DNA from: Chamaea fasciata
Taxonomy: Eukaryota > Chordata > Aves > Passeriformes > Sylviidae
NCBI GenBank assembly: GCA_029207755.1
Contig: JARCOQ010000005.1
Coordinates: forward strand, 54,463,563-54,527,562
Length of the DNA: 64,000 bases
Direction: 5' to 3'
Part shown: positions 24,701 through 36,744 of the stretch, one piece after another
How positions within the stretch are numbered: position 1 is the first letter of the stretch
Layout of the letters: each line of letters begins with the position of its first letter
Program-made: the position numbers and the translations under genes
The notes under the pieces: model-generated
What the model was told of the DNA's origin: nothing
Databases searched by the model: none
Seen by the model: only the letters and a program-made list of their open reading frames with translations

Positions 24701-27700
24701 CCACATCCTTCTTGTGTTGGGGTGGGGTCTTGCCAGAGCAGGCTAGAGGGGCAGAACCCCCCTCCCTGGCCCTGCTGCCCACTCCTCTTTGCATGCAGGA
24801 TGCTGGTGGCTGGCTGGGCTGTGAGCACATGTTGCTGGGTTATTTCAAGCTTCTTGTCAGCCCCAAAGCGCTTCTGCTCAGGGCTGCCCTCAATACATTC
24901 TCCACTCAGCCTGTGTTTGTGCTTGGGGTTGCCCTGACCCATGTTCAGTCCCTTACAGGAGCTTTCATTCCAACACCCCAGTCACTGGAGTCACTCGTGT
25001 GTGGGGACCTGTCACAGGCTGCAGTGAAACCCTTTTGCTGTCTGCAGGGCCAGCACCTTTCTGTGCTCAGATTGTGCCTGCAAGTCTGTAACTGCACTTA
25101 TCTTCTCTGTGTTCTAGATCCTATTCCTGGGGGCTGCAATCTAGAATTTGACTTGGAAGTGGATCCAAATATTTACCTGGACTACACGTTGGTTGACACA
25201 CACATCAAGTTTGCCCCTGCAAACCTGGGATATACCAGGTGTGTGGAAAACTTCAGTGCACTGGGCAAGACCTTTTGTCCTGTGTTTGGCCAAAAGGCTA
25301 AAATAAGCCCCTGCTGTAACAGCTGAACCATCCAGCTGCTGGCAAGAATCTTGTTTGCTGTAACAAATGTAAATGGGGAAAAGGAGGAGGGGAAGAGGTA
25401 CTGCATGAGAGAGATAAAAGTTGAGAGTTACATCTTGTGGGGGAGGTTATGCAACTTCAGAAATGTAAGCAGTCAGTAAATACTGGATCTTTCCATTCCT
25501 TGTAACAGCTTAATTTGTTTGAGGAGCAATTGTGTGTTATAGCCAGTTTTATTTCTTTACTAGGACTAAAGCATGACAATGACCCAGAGTTTTGTTTAAC
25601 TTGAGACTTCAAGTTAAAAGGCATTATTTCCTGAATGGGGCCTGGTGTCACAAGTGATAGGCAGGGCATGGGGAAGACTGTGTTCAGAACTGCATGGAAA
25701 GACAAACAGTAATGTTGTGGTCTTTGGCTGTTGTGGCCTCTTGGAATTCTTGTTCTGGCAATTCATAGGAAGCCTGTGTAAGTGTGAAGGCAGGTACCAG
25801 CATGGACACCACCTGTGCCAGGGTGGGTTTTGTGTGATGCTGCTGTGCCCTGTGCTCACAAATACAGTCCAGCTTTGAGTTAGCTGCTGGCGTGCACCTC
25901 TAAAGAGTAGAGGCAAACCCTGTGGACAGGTAACTGCTGAAAACTGATGTTAAGGTCTGGGGCCTTGTGTGGGCTGATGTGTTTTTCACTGCAGGGGAGC
26001 AAACCCCCCCTCCTGTGATTTGGGGACTGGTCAGAGCTCACGGTGGCGGCTGCGCTACGACGTGTACCAGTACTTCCTGCCTGAGAACGACCTGTCCGAG
26101 ATGGTGCTCATGAGCCACATACGGAGAATGTCCGGGGTGCAGAGTATCAAAGCCAATGGCATCAAGGTGAGCCCGAAGCACTGGCTGCCAACCATGTGGT
26201 GCTCTCTTGTTTTCTTCTCCCCTGTGCTTTTCTTCTTAGAGGGGAGACGTAAGCAGACTCCCTGGCCCTGCTGGGGGGTGGAATGGCAGCCTTGGAGGCT
26301 AGACCTGGGTCAGTAGGCTGCTAGGGAGCCTGAACTGTGCCCTCAGGCAGGGAGGAGCAAAACAGTGGGAGAATCTTCTCCCCTGACAGAAAACACAGTA
26401 GTGCTGGAGGGAAGGGTTTCCATCCTGTGAGCCTTTAACACAGATACTTACTTTTCCAGATGCTTACACTGACAGCCGATGACAAAACCAATGTCTACTT
26501 CTCGTCACTTCCTGGACAAGGTGTGATCTACAATGTCATAGTGTGGGATCCTCTTTGGAACACTTCTGCTGCATACATACCTGTGCATACATATGCCTGC
26601 AGCTTTGCTGACCTGGTAGATAACTGCTCTTCCATCAGTAAGTTGGGAATTGTAGGTCCTTGCCAATTCCTCTGCAGCTTGTTGTGCTCCAACATGCTGA
26701 ATGTGCTTTTAAGATTATTTTTCCAATGTGTACAGGAGATCTTTGTTTTACACTGTGTATATTTTTTTACTTTATGATGAAGTCTGCTTCTTGTTTGATG
26801 AGAAAGTCTAGAATGATGAAGTAAGACCAAGGAGAACCATTAGCAATTAAAGGTTTAACTTGATGAAGGTTTAATATGTGGCTTGCCACTCTGAGCTCTG
26901 TAGTGCCACCCCAGCTTTGTCCATTTCAAGTGGATGCATAATTTCAAGTAATTTGTAGGACTGCGGATGCTGGATGTGAAGCTGAGCTAATAAAACACAG
27001 ACTAGATTTGGCTCCAGCTAGATTTTTTTAACTGTGCTGGTGGTAACAGGAATTAGTAACCTGCAGGTATTTTGAAAGGCGGCAGTCATCTAAAATAAGA
27101 ATGAAGATATGTCAGCAGTAGTGGAGTGACTATCAAGTCATGCTGCTTTGTGCAAAGCTATATAATGATGAAATTTGAGCAGAAACAGAGCAAAGCTGCC
27201 ACTCCCCTTATGAATACAAAAGGGATTTGAGTAATTGGTAGAATTTGGTTCATAGAGTAAGATTTGTTCTCATTATTTTCTTATATACTGTAACACAAGT
27301 GACTGTTACCAAACTCAGTGTTGTCCTATGACAGAGTGAGACAAATTATCTAGGCTAAACCTCTCTGATTCAGAGCACATGGAAAACATGCTTTACTTCT
27401 GCAAATAGCTTAAATATAGGTAAGAAATTTGCATAGAAGACAGAGGTGAGCCATATTGGGATGCTGGTAATAATTTTTGTTGCATGGCAAATGTATGAGA
27501 GAGAGACAAATGGTGAAGGCTGCAGTGATTAAGCCTATAGTTTCTGCCTGGGTCACTTATCCCCATAGCACTGATTTTTATAGATGACTGGATGTCCCTT
27601 TTTTTTAAACCTGAGCAGAGAATTTTCAGGCAAATTTATATCTGTATTATAAACAAGTTACATCTACTTACAGAAAGTTCTCTTGAATAAGCAGGAAACT

Positions 27701-30700
27701 CTTGATTTCTTAATCAGTCTGGGACTATTTCAATGTTCTATTGAAGATCCTACCAAGCCTATTGTTAGTTCAGATGTTGCAGATTGACAGAGTGGCAGGT
27801 CTCAAGTTGTCATAAAGTTTGTGACAGCAACCTGACCTTACCTTAATCTCTTTGTTGGGACTACTAGGTGGAATGCTCTACTAAACCTACCTTTCTTCTT
27901 GTAGGTAAAGTCTCTACCAAAGTATTCTTCACTGCTTTTGCTGTTCTTGGCCTTTTCACCTGCTTTTTTGGACACAGATTCTGGAAAACAGGTACTGAAT
28001 ATTTAATCTCATCTCATAAGTCTGGTTGGAACTTAATAAATGTTACTCTCTGTAACTTAGAATGGTGATGTTATTACCAAGATTCATTTGATAGTGATGT
28101 TGTGCCAGTTAGGTCCACTGCTTTGCTTTTATAGGCTCTGAGCCTTTTAGTTCAAAGCAGAAGTTTCTGAGATGCAAAGAATAGAAACCTAAAACTAGGG
28201 TGAATGCTGGGCAATATAGCTATAAATATGTAGTTTTGGGCTATCTGTAGTGCTTGAGGATACCCCTGTTGAGAACAAAATGTTGTCTAGCTCTCCTTTT
28301 GTGAGCTGCTGTGTTCCTTCCCTGTTGTAATATGAAAATGTCTGAAGATCCACTGAAGTGGGCTTGGTATGAAGCTTGCTAAATACCTTTTCCTTCTTCT
28401 CTAGACTTATTCTTCATGGGCTTCATTGTTGCAGCATTCATCTTCTTTGTATTCATTACAAGGGTAACTGGCCTTAGTTACGATGGTGAGTAGATGTGTC
28501 AGGATATCCTGTGTTCTTCCCAAACTCTTGTCAGGAACCCTTCAGGTACAATCTCACTTGTGCTGTTGGCCAGCCACAGGAAGGATAGCAGGGTGCTTGA
28601 GCTTGAGCTCTGATTGCCATAAGAGCTGAAAATGCAACAGAGTAAGTGTTCCTTCCAGCATCACAGTGACACAGAATTTATAGCTGGATTTAATTTCAGT
28701 ATTTAATCCAAGGAATATAAGAGGTTTTTGGAAACTCTGGAAATTTGCAACATACTTTCTTCCTACTTTCACAATGCATGGACCTGTTTCAGATCAAACA
28801 CAGGTTTCATCTGTAAAACGGAAGTAGGTGGTCTGTCCCCAGCTTGTTAGACTAGACAGAATTAATTCTTTCTGTCTGTCCCACCCCATAAAATTCCTTT
28901 ATCGGTACATGTGCAGTAGCTGTAGTCACCTGAACTCCCTGGGACCTCAGGGTACCAAGGCCTCCATGCCAGCTCCCCTGCCACTCTTTCAGCAGCACAT
29001 CCCCAGCTGCAGGCTGGGCATCTCAGTGAAGTGTGTGAAGCATGTTCTGATACTTTTATTTGTTACCTCATGCAAGCTCACTGAAAAAAGCCAAACAAGC
29101 ACGTAAATAAAGCTGCTGAACATGTTAGTGCAGGAACTGAAGTTTCCAGAATGCTGGAGTTTTCTCTTCTCTCTTTCAGTGCGTCTTATTTTGACTGCAG
29201 TGGCTGGAATTACTGGAGGCCTGCTCTTGGTTGTGAGCTGGTGGAGATTTGGCTCTGTCCTGCTCAGCATGTTTGTTATTGGACTTGTGTTGGGATTTCT
29301 CTTCTCATCAACAATCTTCTTTACTCCCCTAGGTAAGCACTGGAATCCTCTGCTTGGTGAGTGCTGTGTTCATGCTGTGCTGCAGGCACACTGCAAGGCT
29401 CAGGAGTGAATGGCACTCTCTGGTTTATCTTAGTGGGATGTTGAACTTTCCCTTTCCAGTGCTGGGAGGAATAGAGATGTACCTGAAAGCTTCTTTCAGC
29501 GCCACTGTAATTAAAACTACTTGGGGAAAAGGGAACTGATTGTTTTGCAGAGAAGTTGGTGACTCTTCCTACTTAAACTGTGTGCCATCTCTGTAACACC
29601 AGCTCTGCTCCAGGCATGCGCTTGCTTTCTTGTCCTCTGTCCAGAACAAATCCCAGTAGAAAGTCTGTAGTCTAATTTGAAGGCTTTAGGCATAAAGGCC
29701 TTAGACAAATTGCTTAAAAGCCAGTAAGCCTGCTGAGCTGGAAGCCCTCTGGGACACCAGAGCATCAGCTATACTTTATTGTAATTTTCAGTCTCAAAAC
29801 TTCTCTTTTTAAGGTCCCTTGGTGGGACAGTTTTTATTCTCCAGTCATCTGTGTTTGACTCAAGCCATGATGCTGTGATAATCCATGCAGTTCCTGGTTG
29901 CTCTTCATTAAAGTGGAACAGTGACTCAGCTGGAGGTCAGCTTGTCCCCTCTGGTGAATCCACAGGCTTTAGAAGGCACAGGGAGCAAAGAAGGGTTTGA
30001 GTGATTTAATTTTCCTAAAGCCTAGAAGAATTTGTTGCCTGGTGGTGTTGTGATGGCTACATTTGCACCACACTCTGGAGTCAGATGCAGATTTTTAGCT
30101 TAGAAACCCACAGAGGCAACAAAGCAGCTTCTTACTAGGTAGCAGTACTCTGGTACTTTTCATTCTTACCAGGTGAGGAACGTGTACCTTGTCAAAAATC
30201 TTTGTTCCATGGACAAGATCTGCTGTTCCAGCACAGAGTACAGGACCTGTGCTCAACTGGGACAGTTTTTCTGTTCTTGAGTTACTGTTCCAATACATCT
30301 TAAACAGTCAGAATTTGAGCTCAAAAGCTGGGCTTTTCAACAATGTACTCCAGGTATTTCCGAACATACAGAATTTTGGTAGGGGAAAAGCTGACCCCCA
30401 AACACTTGTGAAAAGGAAATGTTTCCCTCACTGGTAAATGTGGTGTCTTGGCAGGAGACTACAGAGTCTTTCGTGATGATGTGGTGTTCTGGGTGACCTT
30501 TACTTGTGTGGCCTTGATGATTCCAGTGCTTTTTGTTGGCTGCCCAAGAATTGTAAGTAACTGTCCTGTCACCTCAGAAGGAGGGAGAAGGGGGGGCAGG
30601 GGTCAGACTTCTTAATGCAAAACGTTGCCCCATGGGATATGTACAGAAAACTCAGCACAGCTTTGTGAAGCTCAGCACAGGGCCAGTTGCAGGCAGTTCC

Positions 30701-32010
30701 TGTTCAGCCCCACTTGTGCTAAATGGGCCATAAGATAAGGAATGATTTGTTGTAGTTTTGCACCCAGCATCCACTAAAACCCGCATTTAGTTGACTTCTG
30801 CTGTCTTATCAGCTTGGCTAGATAAGAGATGTGTGCAACTGATTTATCACAGGAGAACTGATAAAAGTTACAAAATACTTGCCCAGAGAAGCTGTGGCTG
30901 TCCCATCCCAGGCAGTGTTCAAGGCCAAGTTGGACAGGGCTTGGAGCAACCTGGGGCAGTGGAAGGTGACCTTGCCCATGACAGAGGGTTGGAACTGGAT
31001 GGGCCATTTTAGGTCCATTTCAATCCAGGCCATTCCATGATTCTATGATTCTACTGTCTTGGGGTGGTGGGAAATGAAAAGTGTTCATCAGTCTCCTAAA
31101 GCTGTGCCTTTTCTCCCTGTATAGCTGAACATCCTGGCTTCTGGAATAGTGGGATCTTACACGGTGATCCTGGCCATTGCTTGTTACGTCTACACAAGCC
31201 TTGCTTACATCACCTTAGACCTGCTCAGAAGGGTCCTCAACAATTACTTCAGCAGAGCTTACACCAATGTGCCTTTTCAAAGGAATGGTGAGTCCCCCCA
31301 AGACTTTATTCTACTTTTAAGGAGGAATCACTGCCTCTTTGGTTCTGTGGCAAACAGCAAGTGAGGGAAGGAAGGGGATGGAAGAACACAGTGCAGTGTG
31401 AGATTTAACATCCACATGAGAAATTCTAGTCCTTTCAAAGCGATACTCAGTAGACTCAAAGGCAGGAATCTTCCTGCAGGTGTTGTGACAAAGGCCCTTG
31501 TTGAAAGGTGCTGCTCAGACTTGGGCTGGCAGCTTGCTGAGGTGTGTGCAGAGTGGGCAGTCAAAGGCCTAATATAGGGAAGAGACTCTTCCCAACTCCC
31601 TGTGTGTCCTGGCCTCTGCATGGAGTCACTGTGGGAATCTGAGGATGATGCTCAGTTCCTCTCTGTCACTAAACTAGTTCAGTATTTGTGCTTGGAAAAG
31701 CAAGGAATGTTCTGGTTTGCTACAGGAATCTGTTTCTCTTTTTCCAGACTTCATCATCCTGTCAGTGTGGGCAATGCTGGCCCTCAGCGGGGTCACTGTG
31801 CAGCTCCGCCGGGAGAGGAGTGAGGTGCCCTTCCCACCACATCCCTATCTCACCTGGAAGAGGGAAAGGGAACGTAGAAGCACCAATGTCTTAGACCCCA
31901 GCCATCATATCCCTCCTCTGAGAGAGAGGATCCACAACAAGCTGCTGCATATCAAAGAGTTCTTCCAGAAAGACCAGCCAGCCGGGGAGAGAACTCCATT
32001 GCTTCTGTAA
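15751..32010 (+). CDS. TM7SF3: Transmembrane 7 superfamily member 3 (12 exons, 563 aa)
   Basis: Seven-pass membrane protein, reported to be involved in cell survival and stress responses. Exons: 15751-15820, 21892-22046, 23882-24032, 25118-25238, 25995-26166, 26460-26637, 27905-27991, 28405-28485, 29180-29332, 30455-30552, 31125-31287 and 31748-32010. All are GT-AG and phases close. Residues 1-24 form a signal peptide with a Leu-rich core. Residues 25-283 form an extracellular or lumenal domain with Asn-glycosylation sequons at N39, N54 and N80 and further ones near its end (WNTS, NCSS). Seven hydrophobic segments follow, starting about residues 288, 314, 341, 365, 398, 425 and 478. The tail contains HPYLTWKRERERR and ends ERTPLLL, as in the human protein (570 aa as I recall). 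Intron 1 (6.07 kb) is the longest. The 5' end is CpG-rich, suggesting broad expression. Confidence 0.96.
16850..16967 (-). mobile_element. CR1 3' terminal fragment, reverse orientation
   Basis: Begins with the inverted CR1 tail AATCATAGAATGGTTTGGGA. It continues through the 'cttaaagctcatcgcatttc' block and a 'ccactagaccaggttgctca' block, then stops near 16,967. It lies in TM7SF3 intron 1. Confidence 0.85.
20528..20548. repeat. Poly(C) homopolymer, 21 C
   Basis: An uninterrupted run of 21 cytosines within TM7SF3 intron 1. On the transcribed RNA it is a C-rich tract; on the template strand it is a G run able to form quadruplex structures. Length is likely to vary between individuals or be mis-sequenced. 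Confidence 0.9.
23586..23726 (+). mobile_element. CR1 LINE ORF2-region fragment
   Basis: Matches the forward CR1 segment just upstream of the 3' third: GGGATGCCATCCAGAGGGAC, the AGGGTTGAGAAGTGG block, CAGCAAGGCCAAGTCCAAGG and a 'ccaagcacaaatacattttg' end. It explains the open frame that runs through here and shows it is not a TM7SF3 exon. It lies in intron 2. Confidence 0.85.
24251..24945 (-). mobile_element. CR1 LINE 3' fragment, ~700 bp, reverse orientation
   Basis: A long reverse-strand CR1 inside TM7SF3 intron 3. It runs from the 3' end (about 24,260, GGGGACCATAAAGCCCATCC) through 'gggaagaatttcttccccat' (about 24,436) to the 'gtgcttggggttgccctgac' block near 24,920. Minus-strand frames of 102-164 codons here are frame-disrupted CR1 sequence. 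Confidence 0.92.
30697..31052 (+). repeat. Chimeric repeat copy 1: non-CR1 head plus CR1 3' tail
   Basis: About 180 bases of non-CR1 sequence (30,697-30,880) run straight into about 170 bases of CR1 3' end (30,881-31,052, starting CCCAGAGAAGCTGTGGCTG and ending with ATTCTATGATTCTAC). The same head-tail join occurs at 35,962-36,275. The head contains a short hairpin (TTTATCA paired with TGATAAA, near 30,841-30,862). No tRNA-type A or B box was seen. It lies in TM7SF3 intron 10. Confidence 0.75.
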
Positions 32011-33975
32011 CTTGCCAAATAACTGGTGGGAATGGAGAGGGAGGATCTGGGAATGGTGAGATGATTACCAGCAACCAGCCAGTGGTGCAGGATTTACCAC
32101 TGCTAATTTGTCCTGCTGAATGAGAGATTGCTGCTTGCCCAGCTTGGCAGAGCAGTTACCTGTCCAGTACACTACATGCTGTTTGTGACTCGTCTGTGGC
32201 ACACTCTGCCTGATGCAACCTGCTTGTGTCCAGCTGCAGAATCCTGTACTCGTGGCTGAGGACAGGCATTGATCCCGTGGGTTCTACTTTGCTGTTTGGG
32301 TACGTGAAATATCAAACAGGCTTTGGAAAGCAACCTGCTGATCGTTCCCTTGCATGTGGAAATGTCTGCTGAGGCAGTGCCCACTCGCTCCCAAGGGTGG
32401 GCAGCCTGTCCAGCTGTGAGGGGAGGAAAAAGGACTGGACATATAGAAGTTCTTCCAGCAGGAACTGAGCATCTCCTTCTAATACAGGTACAAAAAATGT
32501 GGCTGCAGACACACTGGTTTCCAAGAAGTGTTACTGGACCTTGCAAGCTGAACTGAGTGACTTGAATTGAAACTGCACTGAGTTAACTGTTGTACGTGTG
32601 CACTGTGGGGCTCGGGAACGGGGACTGATCTGAGACAAGAAGACCTTTTCCTTTGCTTTTGGGTGGTTTTGTAGCAAGCTGGTCATCTGGTCTCTGTGCA
32701 GAGATGGCTGCTAAGAGAACACAAACAAGAGGTTTGTCTCCCTGTTTGCTTTCTGAACAGCCTGTGTCTTGTTTCTGCTCTGGTATAGTATCTTTTTTGA
32801 TGGTGCTGTCATAAAAGAAAAAAGTAAATAAGCTCTTTGTAGCCAATGGCAATTTTTTCCCTCTGGACTTGGCTGAAACACTATTTATTTTTAATCATCT
32901 TTTAATTTTGCCTTTAAGGGGTGAAAACAGAATTCTACTAGCAAGATACAGACCAGAAACCTTGCTGACTGTGTTCCTTACCTGTTTGAATTGCATCTGC
33001 TCAAAACAGAATGTAGTATAAAAACATTCTGATGGATTTGGACATTCTGACCAAAACATTGGTCCCGATAAGGGACCAGTCTCATGTGGTGGCTTTATGC
33101 TCTTCCTTAAAAAAAAAAAACAACCCAAGAGCCATTTTCAAAATGTCAGGTGGAGCGATGTGCTTTTGGCTCATCCCAAGGAGACCTGAGGGTGTTTTAG
33201 CTGTTTATCCTTTGTGCCCCATCCTGGTCTCCAGTGAGGGTCTGCACTAAAGGATGGCTCAAGTCTCACACCCTGTACCTTGGCACAGGGTATGGTGACT
33301 CTTCCTCCTTCTCCCTGTGTCTGAACCTTCAGTGAGGGCAGCCAAGTGTACAGTCTTGCCTGTGTGAGGTGAGTTGGTGCTCATGGAGCCTCCATGAGGG
33401 GATTCCCCAGGGGTGGAAGCTTAAGCTCTCAGCCACCACTTGAAATTCTTGGTAGGAAATCTGTAAGAAACAGCTCTTTCTGAGGAAGCTGACGAAAGAA
33501 CTTTTTCTGGGAGCTTTGTTGGAAGTCTGAACATCCTGGCATAGACAGGAACGAATGACTTTTAAATGGCTTTTCTTTAAGGAGTGAGAGCTCAAAGACA
33601 GTGTCTGAGGTGACTGAACCCTTCTGACGTTTAGAGACAAATCCCATCATTGCTTGGAGCTGGACCATGTGCCTCAAACAGCAAAGCAAGGCTGAAATCC
33701 TGCAGTGTGGGTCTTGTTTCCCTGTGCTGGTGTGTGGCACATGGGGTAAACAAGGAGCTCTTCCCTGGGTCTGTGCCCGTCCTCCCTGCACTGATCCTAG
33801 CTTGTCTCTGCCGTGTGTAATGGCAAACAGCAAACACTTCTGTGGTATAGAAATGCTCTTAAACATGTTTACCTTGGTGGGTTTTTATAACTGCTGCAAT
33901 TAACATTGTGCAAGAAACAAGTTTAACTCTAATTTTCTATATCTTTTATAATAAAGATGTCTTTTCAATGATGCT
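32011..33975 (+). other. TM7SF3: TM7SF3 3' UTR
   Basis: About 1.9 kb from the stop codon to just past a canonical AATAAA at 33,950-33,955, which is followed by a T-rich stretch. Open frames in this stretch lie on both strands and carry no domain. The assignment as 3' UTR rests on the absence of an earlier strong canonical signal and on position. Confidence 0.7.
33950..33955 (+). terminator. TM7SF3: Poly(A) signal AATAAA for TM7SF3
   Basis: Canonical hexamer 1.94 kb after the TM7SF3 stop codon, with T-rich sequence downstream. It is the best placed signal for the end of the TM7SF3 transcript. Confidence 0.7.
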
Positions 33976-34502
33976 TTTACAGTTTAGCCTCTGCCTTTGA
34001 TCTTGTAGGGAGAGTTTGCTTTGAAAAATTTCTTCTGGCCAAGGGCGGAGGTAGGTGGGGGAGCTTGGCTGGCATTGCAGTGACACCCAGAGGCTGAGAG
34101 TGTGCTGTGTGCTCTGTGAGGCCACTGAGGGAAGCTCATGGTTCAGAAAGGCTTTTTTTTTTTTTTTTCTGAGAGCTTTGTCAGATGAGGCTCTAGAGAA
34201 CAAAGGAATGATTGTCATCCCCTTCTTGCCTGAAAACTGGTCTGCAAGATCACTGCAGGAATCTCCTAGCAGAAGTGGGCTTTGAACTGCTTTTCTGAGA
34301 TCCTGATTTGAAGATTGTGTTTCCTTTTTTTAGTTCTGCCAAGGGACGGTTCAGGAATTTTCTTCCATAATTCCTAAGCCACAGTAACAGTGGTGATGAT
34401 CAGAATACATTAATTGATCCACTGCAGTGTTGAAGGGGTATTTTCAAGGGTTTTTTTTGTGTACCCCTTGAGGTGTAGGGTGAGGTCTGTTTAAGGTCTC
34501 TT

Positions 34503-34549
34503 GAAGGTCTCTTCTAGCACAAACCCTTCTATGATTCTGTGATTCCATT
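34503..34549 (+). mobile_element. CR1 3' tail remnant
   Basis: Short remnant reading GAAGGTCTCTTCTAGCAC, then CTTCTATGATTCTGTGATTC, the typical end of a forward CR1. The body of the element is absent. Confidence 0.7.
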
Positions 34550-35961
34550 CTGTCCTTGCCTAGAGAGCTGTCCTTGATCTGGAAAGGCTTCCAAAAAAGA
34601 GGGAGCCCCTCCAGAAAAAGCAGTAGGCTGCATCTCAAAATGTGCATTTTTCACTGAGCCTTTGAGCTTTCATCTCTCTACCTTCCAGCCTGTCAGCAGC
34701 TGTAGGTCTGCAGTGATCTTGGTAGTGTTTTTTGGGGTGAGCTATAGTGGAACTTTGGGTCCTGGTTGGTTTATCCAGTGAAGACTCAGGGTAAGAAACA
34801 CAGCCTTTGGGTATGCAAGGTGAGTATTGTCCTGACTCAGGGGCTGGAATACATTGATATATTGATATATCCAGATTTATTTGAATTTTGCCAGTGTCCA
34901 GCTGGTTGTCGTTCCTTACCACATCCTGGATTAGTAGGCTCTGGTGTCTCACTTCTCTCTGGAAACAACAGCTCCCATAACACTTCTGTGTGTTCAACAG
35001 ATGCTTGTTGTTTATAATATTTAGTTTATTGCTCTCAGAGCCTGTCTGCTCTAGCCCCCAGCTCCAGGCAGCCAGCTGACTCCTGCTGAGCATGAAGGGC
35101 TTTGTGCTTCCTTGCAGGCTGGAAGAAGTCAACTTCAAACCAGAGCAATAAGTGAGCTCATTTTGGGGGCAAGGGGGAGTGGCAGGAGAAGAGGGGTGTG
35201 TAAAACTTCCCTGCCTGCTTCAGAACTAGATCCTCACAAGGCTGCCTCCTCAGGAAAAGCACCAGTTCCAACTTCTCCATCTCATCTGGTGTAACAACAG
35301 ATTATCTAATATGCTCAAAATTAGCTGGATTCAATGTTTTTTATCCTGAATGCTGAGGGTGAGCCATAGGCAGGAAGCAAAGAAGCACAGAGAATTGTAG
35401 GAGGCAGCTGCTGTTTGCTTAGCCAGGAATGTAATGAGTCATTTAAAAATTTGTTTATGGTGTTCCTGAATTCAGTATTGCAAAAGGGAAGGTGCTGATC
35501 ACCCTGCATCCATTGGTGTGCCATGTTGTTTGAGCTTCCAAGAACTGACTTCTCAAAAACAGCTCTACTGCTGCTCACTGCGGGAAGAGGCAGCCTCAGG
35601 TGGATGGATTAGGGGATTTCTGGTGCTGAGAACACTGCAGGGAAATCACTGTCTGCCATTCTTCAAAAAAGTAAACCTTCACCTTGGGAAATGGAAGGAG
35701 ACTGCAGCTGGAGTTGGTGGGTTTCCCCTGTGCCTGTTCTCTGGCTGGGGCCTGAGGAGTGCTGCCAGCACATGCTTCTTCCTGCAATGACAAGGTGTTT
35801 CCCTCCTTGCTGGGCAGTTGGTTAAGGCAGATGTCAGGTGAGTTTTTTTCTGAGTGTGGAAAACAAAGACATCCCCTGATACAAGGGCCACACTGGCTTG
35901 CCATATTTGGGGACAGGAAGGTGGTTGCAGGCAGCAGGAACTCAGTCCCTCCTCCTATACG

Positions 35962-36275
35962 CTTCCTGTCCAGCCCCACTTGTGCTAAATGGTCCATAAG
36001 CTAAGGAATGACTTGGTGTAGTTTTGCCCACAGCATCCACTAAAACCTGCATTTAGTTCACCTGCTGTCTTACCAGCCTGGCTAGATAACAAATGCGTGC
36101 AGTTGATTTATCACAGAACTGATAAAAATTACAAAATACTTGCCTGGAGAAGCTGTGGCTGCCCCACGCCAGGCAGTGTCCAAGGCCAGGTTGGACAGGG
36201 CTTGGAGCAAGCTGGGAATAGTGGAAGGTGTCCCTGCCTGGGACAGGAGGTGGCACTGGATGAGCTTTAAGGTCT
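35962..36275 (+). repeat. Chimeric repeat copy 2: non-CR1 head plus CR1 3' tail
   Basis: Second copy of the 30,697-31,052 unit, same orientation, offset by 5,266 bases at the shared CAGCCCCACTTGTGCTAAAT block. The head differs from copy 1 at roughly a tenth of positions plus two 3-base gaps. The join to CR1 (GAGAAGCTGTGGCTGCCCCA) is at the same point. The CR1 tail here lacks the ATTCTATGA repeats and fades out near 36,275. Confidence 0.75.
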
Positions 36276-36744
36276 CTCCTTCCCTCTGCCCTCCAGCTGT
36301 GAGCAGCACCACAGTGCTCTCCTGGCCACAGTGACTGCTGGTCGTGCCTTGGACACTCAGACTCCAGGCTCTCCAAAATAACAAGTTCAAGTTTTACACT
36401 CAAACAGCAGACTTGGAAATTCCTCTTTTAACCAGAAAAAGTGCTTAAGGAAGCTCCCTAAGCCAATGTAAATTTCATTTGGGCATTCACACAGGGATCC
36501 CAGTACACATAATTCTGCCTGAACACAGTACCATTAGTTGTGTATTTTAACAATCCTCTAATCCCATGTGCTTGTTAAAAAGTCAAGGCTGTTCAAAACT
36601 TTTAGTTGTACAAAGCAGCCCAATTTAGTTTGTCTGCCCTCAGCTGAACAGCTGCCACACAGAACATTTTGGTTACTTTTTTATCTTTATCTTTTACCAA
36701 CAAGGCTCATCTCAGAGCCAGTACCTTGCTTTAGTCATGGAGAC

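Larger units (their letters stand above)
33976..36744. other. Convergent intergenic spacer between TM7SF3 and FGFR1OP2
   Basis: This 2.8-kb spacer separates the two converging 3' ends. It holds a poly(T) run (about 34,149-34,169), a small CR1 tail (34,503-34,549) and the second chimeric repeat copy (35,962-36,275). It also holds an unexplained minus-strand open frame with ATG at 35,091-35,093 and stop at 34,635 (152 codons). No recognised gene lies here. Confidence 0.65.

Noticed and set aside
24336..24830. 164-codon minus-strand frame in TM7SF3 intron 3
   Set aside because: It is the sense strand of a CR1 3' fragment, past the intact reverse-transcriptase region.
23586..24945. One CR1 copy broken by 5' inversion (twin priming)
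   Set aside because: The forward piece at 23,586 lies on the 3' side of the reverse piece, where twin priming would not place it; two separate insertions are simpler.
33429..33866. 145-codon minus-strand frame
   Set aside because: It falls inside the TM7SF3 3' UTR, has no recognised domain and competes with frames on the other strand.
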